Program-made: the position numbers and the translations under genes
Source: an uncultured Bacteroidia bacterium
Lineage (GTDB): Bacteria > Bacteroidota > Bacteroidia > Bacteroidales > Prolixibacteraceae
Direction: 5' to 3'
Assembly (NCBI GenBank): GCA_903850335.1
Contig: CAINLJ010000062.1
Coordinates: 1 to 37,529 of the forward strand
Length of the DNA stretch: 37,529 nucleotides
In this document: piece by piece, positions 25,834-34,440 of the stretch
Layout of the letters: the number at the start of each line of letters is the position of its first letter
Position numbering within the stretch: position 1 is the stretch's first letter
Notes under the pieces: generated by a model
Databases searched by the model: none
What the model was told of the DNA's origin: nothing
Seen by the model: the letters and a program-made list of their open reading frames with translations, nothing else

Positions 25834-25983
25834 TCATTTGGTTGCAGCATCAAATCCTTCATTAAAATCCTTGCGGTTATTCCTATCTAAAAGTTCAGCG
25901 ACTATGATACCTAATATAAACCAGGCAAGTGATCCAAATCCCCCTTCAACCTCCCTTAATTCTACTTCGTTCAACTCTTTCAT
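25834..25983 (-). CDS. Double-glycine leader precursor peptide (bacteriocin-like), 49 aa
   Basis: A 49-aa frame read directly from the minus strand. The leader MKELNEVELREVEGG has the canonical double-glycine pattern: Leu -12, Glu -8, Leu -7, Val -4 and GG at -2/-1. The mature 34-residue peptide starts FGSLAWFILGIIVAELL, a hydrophobic helix with a GxxxA motif (GIIVA), and continues into a polar, charged tail ending in AATK. It has no cysteine. It lies 82 bp downstream of the HTH gene and 41 bp before the second precursor. The pair could act together as a two-peptide bacteriocin or as separate peptides. Small enough to be missed by gene callers. Confidence 0.75.
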   Translation of the reverse strand: MKELNEVELREVEGGFGSLAWFILGIIVAELLDRNNRKDFNEGFDAATK

Positions 25984-26065
25984 GATGTAAAATTTTAAAA
26001 TTTAATACATAATAGCCTGCTTTCTTTAGCGTGCTGCAGGTTTTGGCACGGGCAACGTTACAATA

Positions 26066-26389
26066 TCAAAGTAACAGCCGTACACTCTCATTTGAAAGCA
26101 GTAAGGATAATATTTGAGCCCCACCAATAATTTCTTTTGACCCCTGATCCGAAAGAATTTTCATTGAATAACTAAGCGAAAGCTCTGAGTTATTCTTATA
26201 ATAATAGGTCCTTCGGGCACGACTGTAAAGGATAGGTGCTCCCATCTCCTGCAATTCCACGATGTACCTGTAAAAATGACTCTCACTGATTCCCAGCTCC
26301 CCGGCAAATTCCTTTGGAGAACCCGTCCGTGCTGATTTAATCATGCGGTTGATCTTCTGAATACGCTGTAATTGTCCGGTAATGTTCAT
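26066..26389 (-). CDS. Small HTH protein with double-glycine-leader-like tail
   Basis: A 107-aa protein. Residues about 8-55 form a helix-turn-helix of the HTH_11/WYL-N-terminal type (SPKEFAGELGISESHFYRY), followed by a beta-hairpin wing (APILYSRARRTYYYKN). The C-terminus MKILSDQGSKEIIGG followed by 17 residues resembles a double-glycine leader: Leu -12, Ser -11, Ile -4, GG at -2/-1, but Glu -8 and Leu -7 are not conserved. The start is 12 bp after the ABC exporter stop, so it is in the same operon. It probably regulates the peptide locus. Whether the tail is cut or recognised by the C39 peptidase is speculation. Confidence 0.75.
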   Translation of the reverse strand: MNITGQLQRIQKINRMIKSARTGSPKEFAGELGISESHFYRYIVELQEMGAPILYSRARRTYYYKNNSELSLSYSMKILSDQGSKEIIGGAQILSLLLSNESVRLLL

Positions 26390-26401
26390 GGTAGATAATA
26401 T

Positions 26402-28585
26402 TTAGGTTGGAAATAAATCTTGAGGACTCTTTAACAAAAAGTGCGGAAGTTGCTTTTGCCACATTTGATAATACCTTCCTTTGGTCTCCCAAAGTGCAGA
26501 ATGACTGCCCTCCTCAAGAAGTTTCCCATTTTCGAGAACCGCAATTTTATCTGCATTTACTACTGTGCTCAAACGATGTGCTATAATAATTATTGTCTTG
26601 CCCTCCATTTTGAGCCTATTGATAGTCTCAAGCACAAAAAACTCAGATTCAGAATCAAGAGATGAAGTAGCCTCATCAAAAACGAGAACCTCCGGATTAC
26701 GGTATAAAGCTCTGGCAATTGAAATACGCTGTCTTTGACCACCGGATAGTGTAGCCCCATTCTCTCCAATCCGTGCATTCAGGCCACCTGGCAACTTCTC
26801 AATGAAATCAAGCATCCCAAGAGATTTGGATATTTGGATGATTCGTTCAATTTCAGGATGAAAATCTCCAACCGCTATATTGGAAACCAGTGTACCGGAG
26901 AATAAATCCAACTTTTGAGGTACAACCCCTACAAGACTTCTTAGGCTATTTGAGTTGATATGGGCTATATTGTAACCTCCGATTGATATGGAGCCGTCAT
27001 TAAGAGGATAAAGCTTTTGAATCAAGGCCACAAGGGTCGTCTTACCAGAACCACTTTCACCGATGACAGCTGTAATTTCTCCTTTTTTAATTTTAAAACT
27101 AAAATTAGTGAAAACGTCTGCACGCGTTCCATAACTAAAAGAAATATTACTGAAAATAATCCCTCCTGCGTTCTCACGCGAAAGATCCATTCCATTCTCT
27201 TCCGATTCAACTTCGAGATCCATGATTTCAAAGAGACGGTCACCTGCTATCAAGGCATTTTGAATTGACTTATTCATACCAATAAGGCTGGCCGCAGGGG
27301 AGGTAAAATATCCCAGTATAGCATAGAATGAAAGTAACTCACCAGGAGTAATTGTGTTATCGACAACTAAATAGCAACCTGACCAAAGAAGGATTATTGT
27401 GTAGATGCGACTAAGAAATTCGGTACTTATACCTGTAAATATTGCATTTAGACCTGATTTGTAGACTGTTCGAAGTAATTCGACAAAACGCAATTCGGTT
27501 TTAAGGTTTGAATATGATTCGAGACCAAATTCTTTGATTGTCCTGACTGAATTAAGAGATTCCACGAGCTGGCTTTCAAGCTCTGCAGCATTTTCCATGA
27601 GTCTCCGTTCACGTTTACGGTTTATTCTGTTAGTGATATAATAGATAATTCCATAAAGAGGAATAATTGTTAAGACCGTAACAGCCAATTTCCAGCTGTA
27701 CAAAAACATTAATGCGAAAGAGAAAAATACAATAAACAGATTTACAAGCAGTGATATTGCTGTCTCATTGATGAATGCCCTGATCTTGACAGCATCGTTA
27801 ATTCGCGAAATGATTTCACCAACCCTCATTGTGTCAAAAAACCTTTGTGGTAATGTAAGCAGATGTTTATAATAACCCAGAATAAGTCGTAAATCTATTT
27901 GCTGACCGGTTCTGAGAACAAAAACACTTTTTGCTGCCCCAATAAATAATTGCACCAATATTATAATTATCATAAAAATACTGAGAAGGTTAAGCAATTT
28001 AAGATTCCTGTCAACCAATACGTAATCCGTTATTTTTTGGATATAGATCGAGGTTGAAAGGCCCAGAACAGTATAAAGAATTGCTCCAATTAACGACTGG
28101 ATCAATATGGACTGATGGGGATTCAAGAGAAAAATAAATCTCCGGATATTTGAGGTTTTCTCATTTCGTGCTACAAAATTATTTCCCGGTGCCATTAATA
28201 TCAGAACTCCTGTCCAGATTTGGGAAAAGGATTCGATTGAACTCTCATGCATTAATCCGTCGCCAGGATCCATGTATTCTGCAATATGACCCTTAATCCT
28301 GTATAATACAACATAATGATGCAACACCTTATTTAAAATCACATGAGCAATTGCCGGAAGAGGGACCTCCTTTAATGAATCAGCATTTCCCTTAACACCC
28401 TTTGCTGAGAAGCCCATCTCCTCAGCAGCCTTGATTAATCCCCATGCATTTGTGCCTTTCTGATCTGTACCCGCGATCTGCCTTATCCTGGAGACCGGAA
28501 GACCTAAGTTGTAATGGGCTGCAATTGAAGCTAAACACGCAGCCCCACAATCTGTAATATCATGTTGTTTAATCTTTTTGTTCAT
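26402..28585 (-). CDS. C39-peptidase ABC exporter of double-glycine peptides
   Basis: A 727-aa bacteriocin-type exporter in the inner membrane. The N-terminal C39 peptidase has C13 (ITDCGAACLAS), H90 (HHYVVLYR) and D106 (YMDPGDG), the full catalytic triad. Six membrane helices are about residues 150-430. The ATPase has Walker A GESGSGKTT (about 510-520), signature LSGGQRQR (about 610), Walker B VLVFDEATSSLDSES and the AHRLSTV His switch. It cuts leaders after GG and exports the mature peptide. The start at 28585 is chosen because it is the family N-terminus; it overlaps the HlyD gene by 17 bp, indicating coupled translation. Confidence 0.94.
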   Translation of the reverse strand: MNKKIKQHDITDCGAACLASIAAHYNLGLPVSRIRQIAGTDQKGTNAWGLIKAAEEMGFSAKGVKGNADSLKEVPLPAIAHVILNKVLHHYVVLYRIKGHIAEYMDPGDGLMHESSIESFSQIWTGVLILMAPGNNFVARNEKTSNIRRFIFLLNPHQSILIQSLIGAILYTVLGLSTSIYIQKITDYVLVDRNLKLLNLLSIFMIIIILVQLFIGAAKSVFVLRTGQQIDLRLILGYYKHLLTLPQRFFDTMRVGEIISRINDAVKIRAFINETAISLLVNLFIVFFSFALMFLYSWKLAVTVLTIIPLYGIIYYITNRINRKRERRLMENAAELESQLVESLNSVRTIKEFGLESYSNLKTELRFVELLRTVYKSGLNAIFTGISTEFLSRIYTIILLWSGCYLVVDNTITPGELLSFYAILGYFTSPAASLIGMNKSIQNALIAGDRLFEIMDLEVESEENGMDLSRENAGGIIFSNISFSYGTRADVFTNFSFKIKKGEITAVIGESGSGKTTLVALIQKLYPLNDGSISIGGYNIAHINSNSLRSLVGVVPQKLDLFSGTLVSNIAVGDFHPEIERIIQISKSLGMLDFIEKLPGGLNARIGENGATLSGGQRQRISIARALYRNPEVLVFDEATSSLDSESEFFVLETINRLKMEGKTIIIIAHRLSTVVNADKIAVLENGKLLEEGSHSALWETKGRYYQMWQKQLPHFLLKSPQDLFPT

Positions 28586-29723
28586 TGGTAATTTTGGGAT
28601 TAATCCAATCATCCGTTTTATCGTAAATTAGCTGAAAGAGACTTCTGTTCGTGATCATAAACCTCCCTGTTAAGGTCATTCCCTTTTTGACTATACCTTT
28701 GGTCCCATTCTTAAGTGAAAGGTAATTCCTGTCGAGATGGCACCTAACTTTAAAGAAAGGTTGATCGTTGATAATGAATATATTACCAGATATGCGTGTA
28801 ACTTTTCCAGTTCCTATTCCCCATTGGTTATAATTGTATGAATGAAACTGAAAGCTTACATTCATGTCATTATGAATCAGTCCTATATTGGCCGGACTTA
28901 CAAAGCATTCCACAATTAAATCATTATCAGGTGATATTCGTGCAATTTGCTGATTCGGAACCATAAAGTTGCCCTCCTTTATACCTGAACAATCCGTGAG
29001 GGTCCCTCCTATAGGTGCAGTAATAACATACTGTCTTTTATCCCGCAAAAGTTGTTCAACGCTGGATCTGAGACTAATTTTAGTCTTTTGCAGTTCAGTG
29101 AGCTTAGTTTGCCAGATAACTTTTTGCTGTTCAATGATATTCTTAAGATGGCTTATCTCATAATCCTTACTATGCATCTTTTGCTCATATTCCATTCGGG
29201 GGATTACATTCTTTTCGAAAAGTTTTGATGCAAGAAGAAACTCCTTTTGCGCCTGTGAATTTTTAATATTCTGTTCATCCAGTTTTCCCAAGAACCCGGC
29301 ATATTCCTGCCTGAAAATAGAGGTTACTAATGTGGGATTCGTGCTTTCGAGCAATGAATTAAGATCCTTTATCTGCAGTGAGTCCTCAAAGAGTTCAAGG
29401 TTGTAAAAATTGATCTGTTCATCTGTCTTATCAGTGCTTAAAATGACAAGTGTATCTCCTTGTTTTACAATACTGTTTTCGTTAACGGATGACCTGACGA
29501 CCTGACCATAAACTGCTGATTGGGTAAGGTTATCTTCATAAGAAGAGCGGACTATTCCATTGCTCTGCGAGGTGATGTCAACTTTAATAAGGGGCAGGGA
29601 GATCAAGAAGATGATTAGTGTGGCGATTAAAATAATATACACCATTTTACTGGTGGAAAGCTGTCGGGTAAAATAATTTTCCGCGCTGTTATGAATTATT
29701 TCTGATGGGAAAAGCTGTTTCAT
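28569..29723 (-). CDS. HlyD-family secretion accessory protein
   Basis: A 384-aa periplasmic adaptor. One N-terminal helix (residues 27-46) anchors it in the inner membrane. A split lipoyl/barrel-sandwich domain starts at GIVRSSYEDNLTQSAVYGQV, followed by a long coiled coil (about 120-235, rich in Gln, Lys and Leu). The second lipoyl half is ITAPIGGTLTDCSGIKEGNF, followed by a beta-barrel domain. It couples the ABC exporter to an outer-membrane pore, as in type I or bacteriocin export. First gene of the peptide operon, behind a 298-bp gap with two imperfect direct repeats. Confidence 0.9.
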   Translation of the reverse strand: MKQLFPSEIIHNSAENYFTRQLSTSKMVYIILIATLIIFLISLPLIKVDITSQSNGIVRSSYEDNLTQSAVYGQVVRSSVNENSIVKQGDTLVILSTDKTDEQINFYNLELFEDSLQIKDLNSLLESTNPTLVTSIFRQEYAGFLGKLDEQNIKNSQAQKEFLLASKLFEKNVIPRMEYEQKMHSKDYEISHLKNIIEQQKVIWQTKLTELQKTKISLRSSVEQLLRDKRQYVITAPIGGTLTDCSGIKEGNFMVPNQQIARISPDNDLIVECFVSPANIGLIHNDMNVSFQFHSYNYNQWGIGTGKVTRISGNIFIINDQPFFKVRCHLDRNYLSLKNGTKGIVKKGMTLTGRFMITNRSLFQLIYDKTDDWINPKITNEQKD

Positions 29724-29820
29724 TTTTAAAATTATAACAGAATCAAATCAGAAAAAACAGGTATATCAGATTTTTTGATCTACCCGATTTAGATGTGCAC
29801 GGCATTAAAAAGGAAAAACA

Positions 29821-29914
29821 GCTTTAATAAAGATCGCTTTTTTCAGAGTCAGTGTTTAATAAAATACAGTCCTGGCAACTGCTTTATTATGTTTCTTTTT
29901 TCAGAGTGAGTTTA
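29821..29914. repeat. Pair of imperfect direct repeats upstream of the exporter operon
   Basis: Two copies of about 35 bp, 29821-29858 and 29881-29914, share GCTTTA and the identical core CTTTTTTCAGAGT, spaced 58-60 bp (about six DNA turns). They lie in the 298-bp gap between the exonuclease and HlyD genes, in the right place for two operator sites of the exporter operon. No other gene or RNA was seen in this gap. Confidence 0.55.
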
Positions 29915-30021
29915 CTGATTAAGCCAAGGTAATTTACGAAAATTTAAGCTTAAATTGGGGGATTGTGGGAATTATATTTTAAAAAAATCAGATATTTTTT
30001 AACTGATTGATATATAGGTGT

Positions 30022-30591
30022 TTATATTTTCTTGATTCTCCTGAGTTCCCAAAAACATCTCGCTGTTGCTGCAATATCTGTTATTGCATTGTGAGCTTCT
30101 GTGAAACCAGTCCTGAAAAGTTTATAATGAAGCTCCGTAAGTGTTGGCCATTTATATCCATAAGGACCTGGGATTGAACAAAAATCTGTCGTTTGCACCA
30201 TTGTACATATTTTATTCTTAAATGCAATTCCATCCGACAAATTATTGCGAAAAAGCTCAGCACCAATGATCTTCTCATCAAAACTTAAGTTATGGGCCAC
30301 CAGGTAATCCGTTCTTTCAACAAGCGATTGGAATTCAATTAAGACTTGCACCAGATCCTCACCTTCACGATTTGCACGTTCAGTAGTGATCCCATGAACT
30401 TTTGCAGCATCAGCAGGAATTACAAAATTTTGCGGCTTTACGATATGATCACCACTAACCATTTTATTTCCGGCATCATCATAAAGCAGATAAGCCAATT
30501 GAACCAGCCTTGGCCAGTTTCTTGAGTCAGTGATCGGGGCCCTCCAGTTTTTGGGTAAACCTGTCGTTTCAGTATCAAAGAATAAATACAT
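30022..30591 (-). CDS. DEDDh 3'-5' exonuclease (DnaQ-like)
   Basis: A 189-aa exonuclease of the RNase T/DnaQ superfamily. Exo I is FFDTETTGLPKN with D6 and E8, Exo II is AHNLSFDEKI, and Exo III is EAHNAITDIAAT with the catalytic His and Asp. It removes nucleotides from 3' ends of DNA or RNA; this small stand-alone form could act in proofreading, repair or RNA turnover. It has no polymerase or helicase domain. The gene is single, with a large gap on each side. Confidence 0.9.
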   Translation of the reverse strand: MYLFFDTETTGLPKNWRAPITDSRNWPRLVQLAYLLYDDAGNKMVSGDHIVKPQNFVIPADAAKVHGITTERANREGEDLVQVLIEFQSLVERTDYLVAHNLSFDEKIIGAELFRNNLSDGIAFKNKICTMVQTTDFCSIPGPYGYKWPTLTELHYKLFRTGFTEAHNAITDIAATARCFWELRRIKKI

Positions 30592-30962
30592 TTCGTGATA
30601 TTTAGGTAATCCTGGTTAGCTCTGTATTAATCGTTCAGGTATAAATCCACTTTGAGAATATTACAAATATCTTAAATCCTGATGACTTTTTATCCCTGTT
30701 TTTTCTTTAATTATAAAAGATTTGACAGGTGCAATGCTATAATGAACAGATGCATGCATTTTATTAATAAGTGTAATCGCGGGGATGAACTGGTCAGCAC
30801 CAAAAGATTCAATCTCAGTCTAATAAATTCATTCAGAGTACGAACAATTTTATTTCTTCACTGACAAATGCGCAGTATCAAATTTAAAATAAAAACTTTC
30901 ACATTTTAGCATTTAAATCCTTCTTACCTTAGCGGTTTGATTGATCAACAGAAATTCAAACC
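30592..30962. other. 371-bp gap without a recognisable gene
   Basis: This gap separates the divergent exonuclease and rsmE genes. The only frame (plus, 30682-30864, 60 aa) has no family features, unusual residue use and no ribosome site, so I do not call it. TACCTTAG at 30925-30932, close to TAnnTTTG, may be the -7 box of rsmE. Confidence 0.5.
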
Positions 30963-31664
30963 ATGCACATTTTTTATACTCCTGATTTGCAAGAAGAAAC
31001 TTATCGGCTAAACGAGGAAGAATCCAAACATTGTGTCAGGGTATTACGGCTTACTGAAGGTGATCAGCTTTTCCTTGTTGATGGAAAAGGTTCATATTGT
31101 GAGGCTATAATCATGACCGCTCATCCCAAGGCGTGTGAGCTTAATATTACTGAAAAGAAAATCAACTTTGGGAAAAGGGACTTCAGACTAACTATGGCTG
31201 TGGCTCCAACCAAAAACAATGATCGTTACGAATGGTTTCTGGAGAAAGCAACTGAGATCGGGATTGACGTGGTAATACCTGTGATTAGCAGATTTTCTGA
31301 ACGCAAGGAGATAAAACCGGAAAGGCTTGAGAAAGTAATGATTTCAGCTATTAAACAATCAATAAAGGCATACCTTCCTGTGTTAAGTCCATTGCAATCG
31401 TTTAAATCCATAGTGAAAACACCTTTTACAGGTCAGAAGTTTATAGCCCATTGTCATGAGGGGGAAAAAGTGTTGTTGCGTGATGCAGTTAAAAAGGGAA
31501 GTGATGTCTTGATACTGATAGGCCCTGAAGGAGATTTTTCGGAAGAAGAGGTTGAATCTGCTGTTAAGGAGGGTTTTATTTCAATATCACTTGGTGAGTC
31601 GAGGCTTCGGACTGAGACTGCTGCAATCGTGGCATGTCATACAGTTAACCTTACTAACCAATAA
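30963..31664 (+). CDS. rsmE: 16S rRNA m3U1498 methyltransferase
   Basis: A 233-aa SPOUT methyltransferase that methylates U1498 of 16S rRNA. The N-terminal PUA-like barrel (HIFYTPDLQEETYRLNEEES) is followed by the SPOUT knot. LILIGPEGDFSEEEVESA and SLGESRLRTETAA are the SAM-binding loops near residues 182-220. AVAPTKNNDRYEWFLEKATEIG is the classic family signature. Length and order are typical. It is followed at once by a terminator hairpin and is convergent with the PPi-phosphofructokinase gene. Confidence 0.95.
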   Translation: MHIFYTPDLQEETYRLNEEESKHCVRVLRLTEGDQLFLVDGKGSYCEAIIMTAHPKACELNITEKKINFGKRDFRLTMAVAPTKNNDRYEWFLEKATEIGIDVVIPVISRFSERKEIKPERLEKVMISAIKQSIKAYLPVLSPLQSFKSIVKTPFTGQKFIAHCHEGEKVLLRDAVKKGSDVLILIGPEGDFSEEEVESAVKEGFISISLGESRLRTETAAIVACHTVNLTNQ

Positions 31665-31691
31665 AAAGATCCCGCTTCCACGGGATCTTTT
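31664..31691. terminator. Bidirectional terminator between rsmE and pfp
   Basis: A perfect 11-bp stem (aaaagatcccg / cgggatctttt) with a 6-nt loop begins at the last base of the rsmE stop. It is GC-rich near the loop and A/T-rich at the base, giving U residues in either direction. The two flanking genes are convergent. Confidence 0.8.
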
Positions 31692-31775
31692 GTATTGATT
31701 AAAAATTATGCAATCGCGGTTAAGCTAAGGTAAAATTTAATTCATCGTATTCAAAAAATCAATATTAATTGCTTA

Positions 31776-33431
31776 TTATTTCGTTCTCTCCAGTTGAAGG
31801 GTCCTGGTAGTTGCATCACAGACGGCTGAAGGTCCCCAATACTGAATCGGTCCCGGATAAACAAAAGATGTTGTAATAGCCCATTCGGCACGTTTTTCTG
31901 CAAAGGCCTTGAATGGGGCTCCATCCAAAAGAACAAGGGCCTTTTGAATTACAGGTTTCATCTCGCCATGACGACGTTCCATGTTCATCATCATTGTAAT
32001 TGGCACTCCTCCCGGTACCCAATCTGCTGCTGGAGCCGTAGTATTGCGAATTGAGGATAGGTATCCTGTTTTTCCGTTAGCGATAAGTAATGAGGCTACA
32101 AATCCCAGAGAATAACAATAATCAGAATCGAAATTTGATGGAGCAGCACATCGTCCTTCATACCCAAAGAAGTGATTCTGGGCTGAGAAATTAACTTTTA
32201 ATCCACCTCTTCTTAGTTCTGCAAGCTTTTTCTCAACCATCTCGATAAGGAGACGTTCGGTCTCGATACGTGAAACCTGAACATTTCCGTGAGGATCGCG
32301 GTCGAGGGTTAATTGACGTCCGATACCGTTTGGTAAAGAAGCAAACACCCGGGAAGATTCTTTAGATAGCGTATCAATTACAAAATCGCGGCGTTCGGTG
32401 TTGGTTGTGAGATTTTGGAATTTTTCTGCAGTGGCATGCCCTTCAGCAAGAAGGTCATTCAGTTCACTGATCAACACTTTCATTTCAGGGATAAACTCGA
32501 CGAGTCCTTCAGGGATCAATGCCACACCGAATGTCTCGCCGTTTTGTGCCCGTTTAACAACAACATCAGTGATATCATTAACGATTTGCTCAAGTGTAAG
32601 CTTCTTCTCGGCAACTTCTTCAGAGATCAGACAAACATTGGGGTGTGATTGCAAGGCACACTCAAGGCCAATATGGGAAGCAGAACGGCCCATAAGTTTA
32701 ATGAAGTGCCAGTATTTTTTAGCTGAATTGGCATCACGCATAATATTGCCAATAAGTTCAGAGTAGGTTTTACAAGCCGTATCAAAACCGAAGGATGCCT
32801 CGATCATCTCATTTTTAAGATCGCCATCAATTGTTTTAGGACAACCAATAACTTGAATTCCAGTCTTTTTCTGAAGATAATACTCTGCCAGTACGCAGGC
32901 ATTTGTATTTGAATCGTCACCACCGATAACCACGATAGCCTTTATTCCAAGCTGGTTACAAATCTCAATACCCTTATCGAACTGTGCTGTTTCTTCGAGT
33001 TTTGTGCGACCTGAACCGATAATATCAAAACCTCCGGTATTCCTGTATTCGTCTACTATTTCGCTTGTTAACCCGAGATATTTGTGACTGACAAGCCCTG
33101 CCGGTCCTCCAAGAAACCCAAATAATTTGTTTGCCGGATTAAGTTTTTTCAAACCATCAAACAAGCCTGAAATGACATTATGTCCACCGGGAGCCTGACC
33201 ACCGGAAAGAATAACGCCAACATTCAATACCGGATAAGATATCGCATCAGTAGTTTCTTCAAAAGTTATAATTGGCATTCCATAAGTTCCCGGAAAAAAT
33301 CTTTTAATATCTTCCTGGTCTGCCACAGAATCAGTTTTACCACCTTCAACTACCTTAACTGTACCTGACAGTGCCTTGGGCATCTTTGGAGCATACTTTG
33401 AACGTTCAATCTGAAATACACTTTTAATCAT
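31776..33431 (-). CDS. pfp: Diphosphate-fructose-6-phosphate 1-phosphotransferase
   Basis: A 551-aa PPi-dependent phosphofructokinase, cytoplasmic, reversibly making fructose 1,6-bisphosphate in glycolysis. The active-site motif is GGDDSNTNA (170-178): Asp at position 173, where ATP-dependent enzymes have Gly, marks PPi use. [10 protein letters not shown] (198-207) holds the substrate Lys and the base Asp202. The length is that of the long PFP clade (about 550 aa) seen in Bacteroidota, plants and spirochaetes. The frame is open to 33497, but the ATG at 33431 ([13 protein letters not shown]) is the family-like start. It is monocistronic. Confidence 0.93.
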   Translation of the reverse strand: MIKSVFQIERSKYAPKMPKALSGTVKVVEGGKTDSVADQEDIKRFFPGTYGMPIITFEETTDAISYPVLNVGVILSGGQAPGGHNVISGLFDGLKKLNPANKLFGFLGGPAGLVSHKYLGLTSEIVDEYRNTGGFDIIGSGRTKLEETAQFDKGIEICNQLGIKAIVVIGGDDSNTNACVLAEYYLQKKTGIQVIGCPKTIDGDLKNEMIEASFGFDTACKTYSELIGNIMRDANSAKKYWHFIKLMGRSASHIGLECALQSHPNVCLISEEVAEKKLTLEQIVNDITDVVVKRAQNGETFGVALIPEGLVEFIPEMKVLISELNDLLAEGHATAEKFQNLTTNTERRDFVIDTLSKESSRVFASLPNGIGRQLTLDRDPHGNVQVSRIETERLLIEMVEKKLAELRRGGLKVNFSAQNHFFGYEGRCAAPSNFDSDYCYSLGFVASLLIANGKTGYLSSIRNTTAPAADWVPGGVPITMMMNMERRHGEMKPVIQKALVLLDGAPFKAFAEKRAEWAITTSFVYPGPIQYWGPSAVCDATTRTLQLERTK

Positions 33432-33564
33432 TGTTATGATATTATGGATGAAGACTATAAAAATTGCTGTTTTATAAAGCGACGTAAAGGTAATCAATAA
33501 TAGTGTTGCAGACAGAGGTGCCGTAACAGAACGAATAAAATTAAGGAAAAATTAATAATTGTAT

Positions 33565-33572
33565 TATTTTTG
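33565..33572 (+). promoter_or_regulatory. Candidate -7 box (TATTTTTG) before the cytochrome gene
   Basis: TATTTTTG matches TAnnTTTG and lies 84 bp upstream of the ATG at 33657 in the gap between the divergent pfp and cytochrome genes. The -33 element is not evident at normal spacing. Confidence 0.35.
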
Positions 33573-33656
33573 GAGTCGGTTCGTTCAACCTCAATAGAAA
33601 GGTTGATTCCCTGAAGTAAGTTAAATAATTACAGATAAACCCTTTAAACAAACTTT

Positions 33657-34331
33657 ATGAATCACAGACTGACAATTCAAGTATCTCCTTTTCTCCAAAA
33701 ACATTCATCGTTGATCCGAATCTGGCACTGGCTTACATTTCTTACAATTACGATATTGATTTCAACAGTTTTGGTGGCATCAACTGCACTTGAGCCACGC
33801 AAGAATATTAAACTAGTCCAGGAAAGGCTTGCCGGAAAAGGTGTCACGGTTTCCGATGATCAGGCCTTTTCTGTAGCGCATTCCTTTGATGACAAGATGT
33901 GGGATTTTCATAAATTAGTGGGTTTTGCACTTGCTTTTTTGTTGTTTTCCAGAATAATTATTGAAGTTGTTCAACCCGGAGATGAGAAATTAAGGCAAAA
34001 GATAAAGAAAGGGCTATTGATTGATTCACAAGGTGCTGATAATCTTAAATTAAAGAAACATTATCTGTTGGTTAAACGAGGATATTATGTTTTTTATACC
34101 TTACTCCTTGTAATTGTTTTAACCGGGCTAGGTATTGCTTTCGGTCATGATGTTCAGTTCTTAAATCAAAACCACCGTTTGATAAAACAGATACACAGTT
34201 TTTGTCAATATCTTATGTATGCATTTGTGATACTACATTTGTGTGGGGTAATTATATCGGATCTTACTCATTCAAAAGGTATTGTATCAGGAATGATCAA
34301 CGGTAATCAAAGAATTGACGAAAACATCTGA
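33657..34331 (+). CDS. Cytochrome b561-like membrane protein
   Basis: A 224-aa inner-membrane protein with four helices (about residues 23-44, 83-104, 143-163 and 182-202). Four histidines near helix ends, H24 (RIWHWLTF), H85 (WDFHKLVGF), H180 (QIHSFCQY) and H194 (VILHLCGV), fit the two-haem set of the bacterial cytochrome b561 / hydrogenase b-type subunit family (PF01292). It would pass electrons through the membrane. The redox partner is not encoded next to it; the following gene is a secreted beta-propeller. Its substrate is unknown. Confidence 0.82.
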   Translation: MNHRLTIQVSPFLQKHSSLIRIWHWLTFLTITILISTVLVASTALEPRKNIKLVQERLAGKGVTVSDDQAFSVAHSFDDKMWDFHKLVGFALAFLLFSRIIIEVVQPGDEKLRQKIKKGLLIDSQGADNLKLKKHYLLVKRGYYVFYTLLLVIVLTGLGIAFGHDVQFLNQNHRLIKQIHSFCQYLMYAFVILHLCGVIISDLTHSKGIVSGMINGNQRIDENI

Positions 34332-34440
34332 TAAGTGGTTTAAAGTTAATGTACAGTGTGGATTATTAGAATAATAAATGATTTAATATTGATCTTTATC
34401 TGATATATTTAGATATCTTTCAATACATTAAAAATCCAGT

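Noticed and set aside
25821-25834. Near-palindrome aggggagctcctct between the two peptide genes
   Set aside because: Only 8 bp perfect (GGAGCTCC); too short to call an operator or terminator without support.
30682-30864. 60-aa plus frame in the gap before rsmE
   Set aside because: No family features, no ribosome site, rich in Phe, Arg, Asn and Cys, and probably chance.
32398-32766. 122-aa plus frame inside pfp
   Set aside because: Antisense shadow of the phosphofructokinase; Ser-rich and without any motif.
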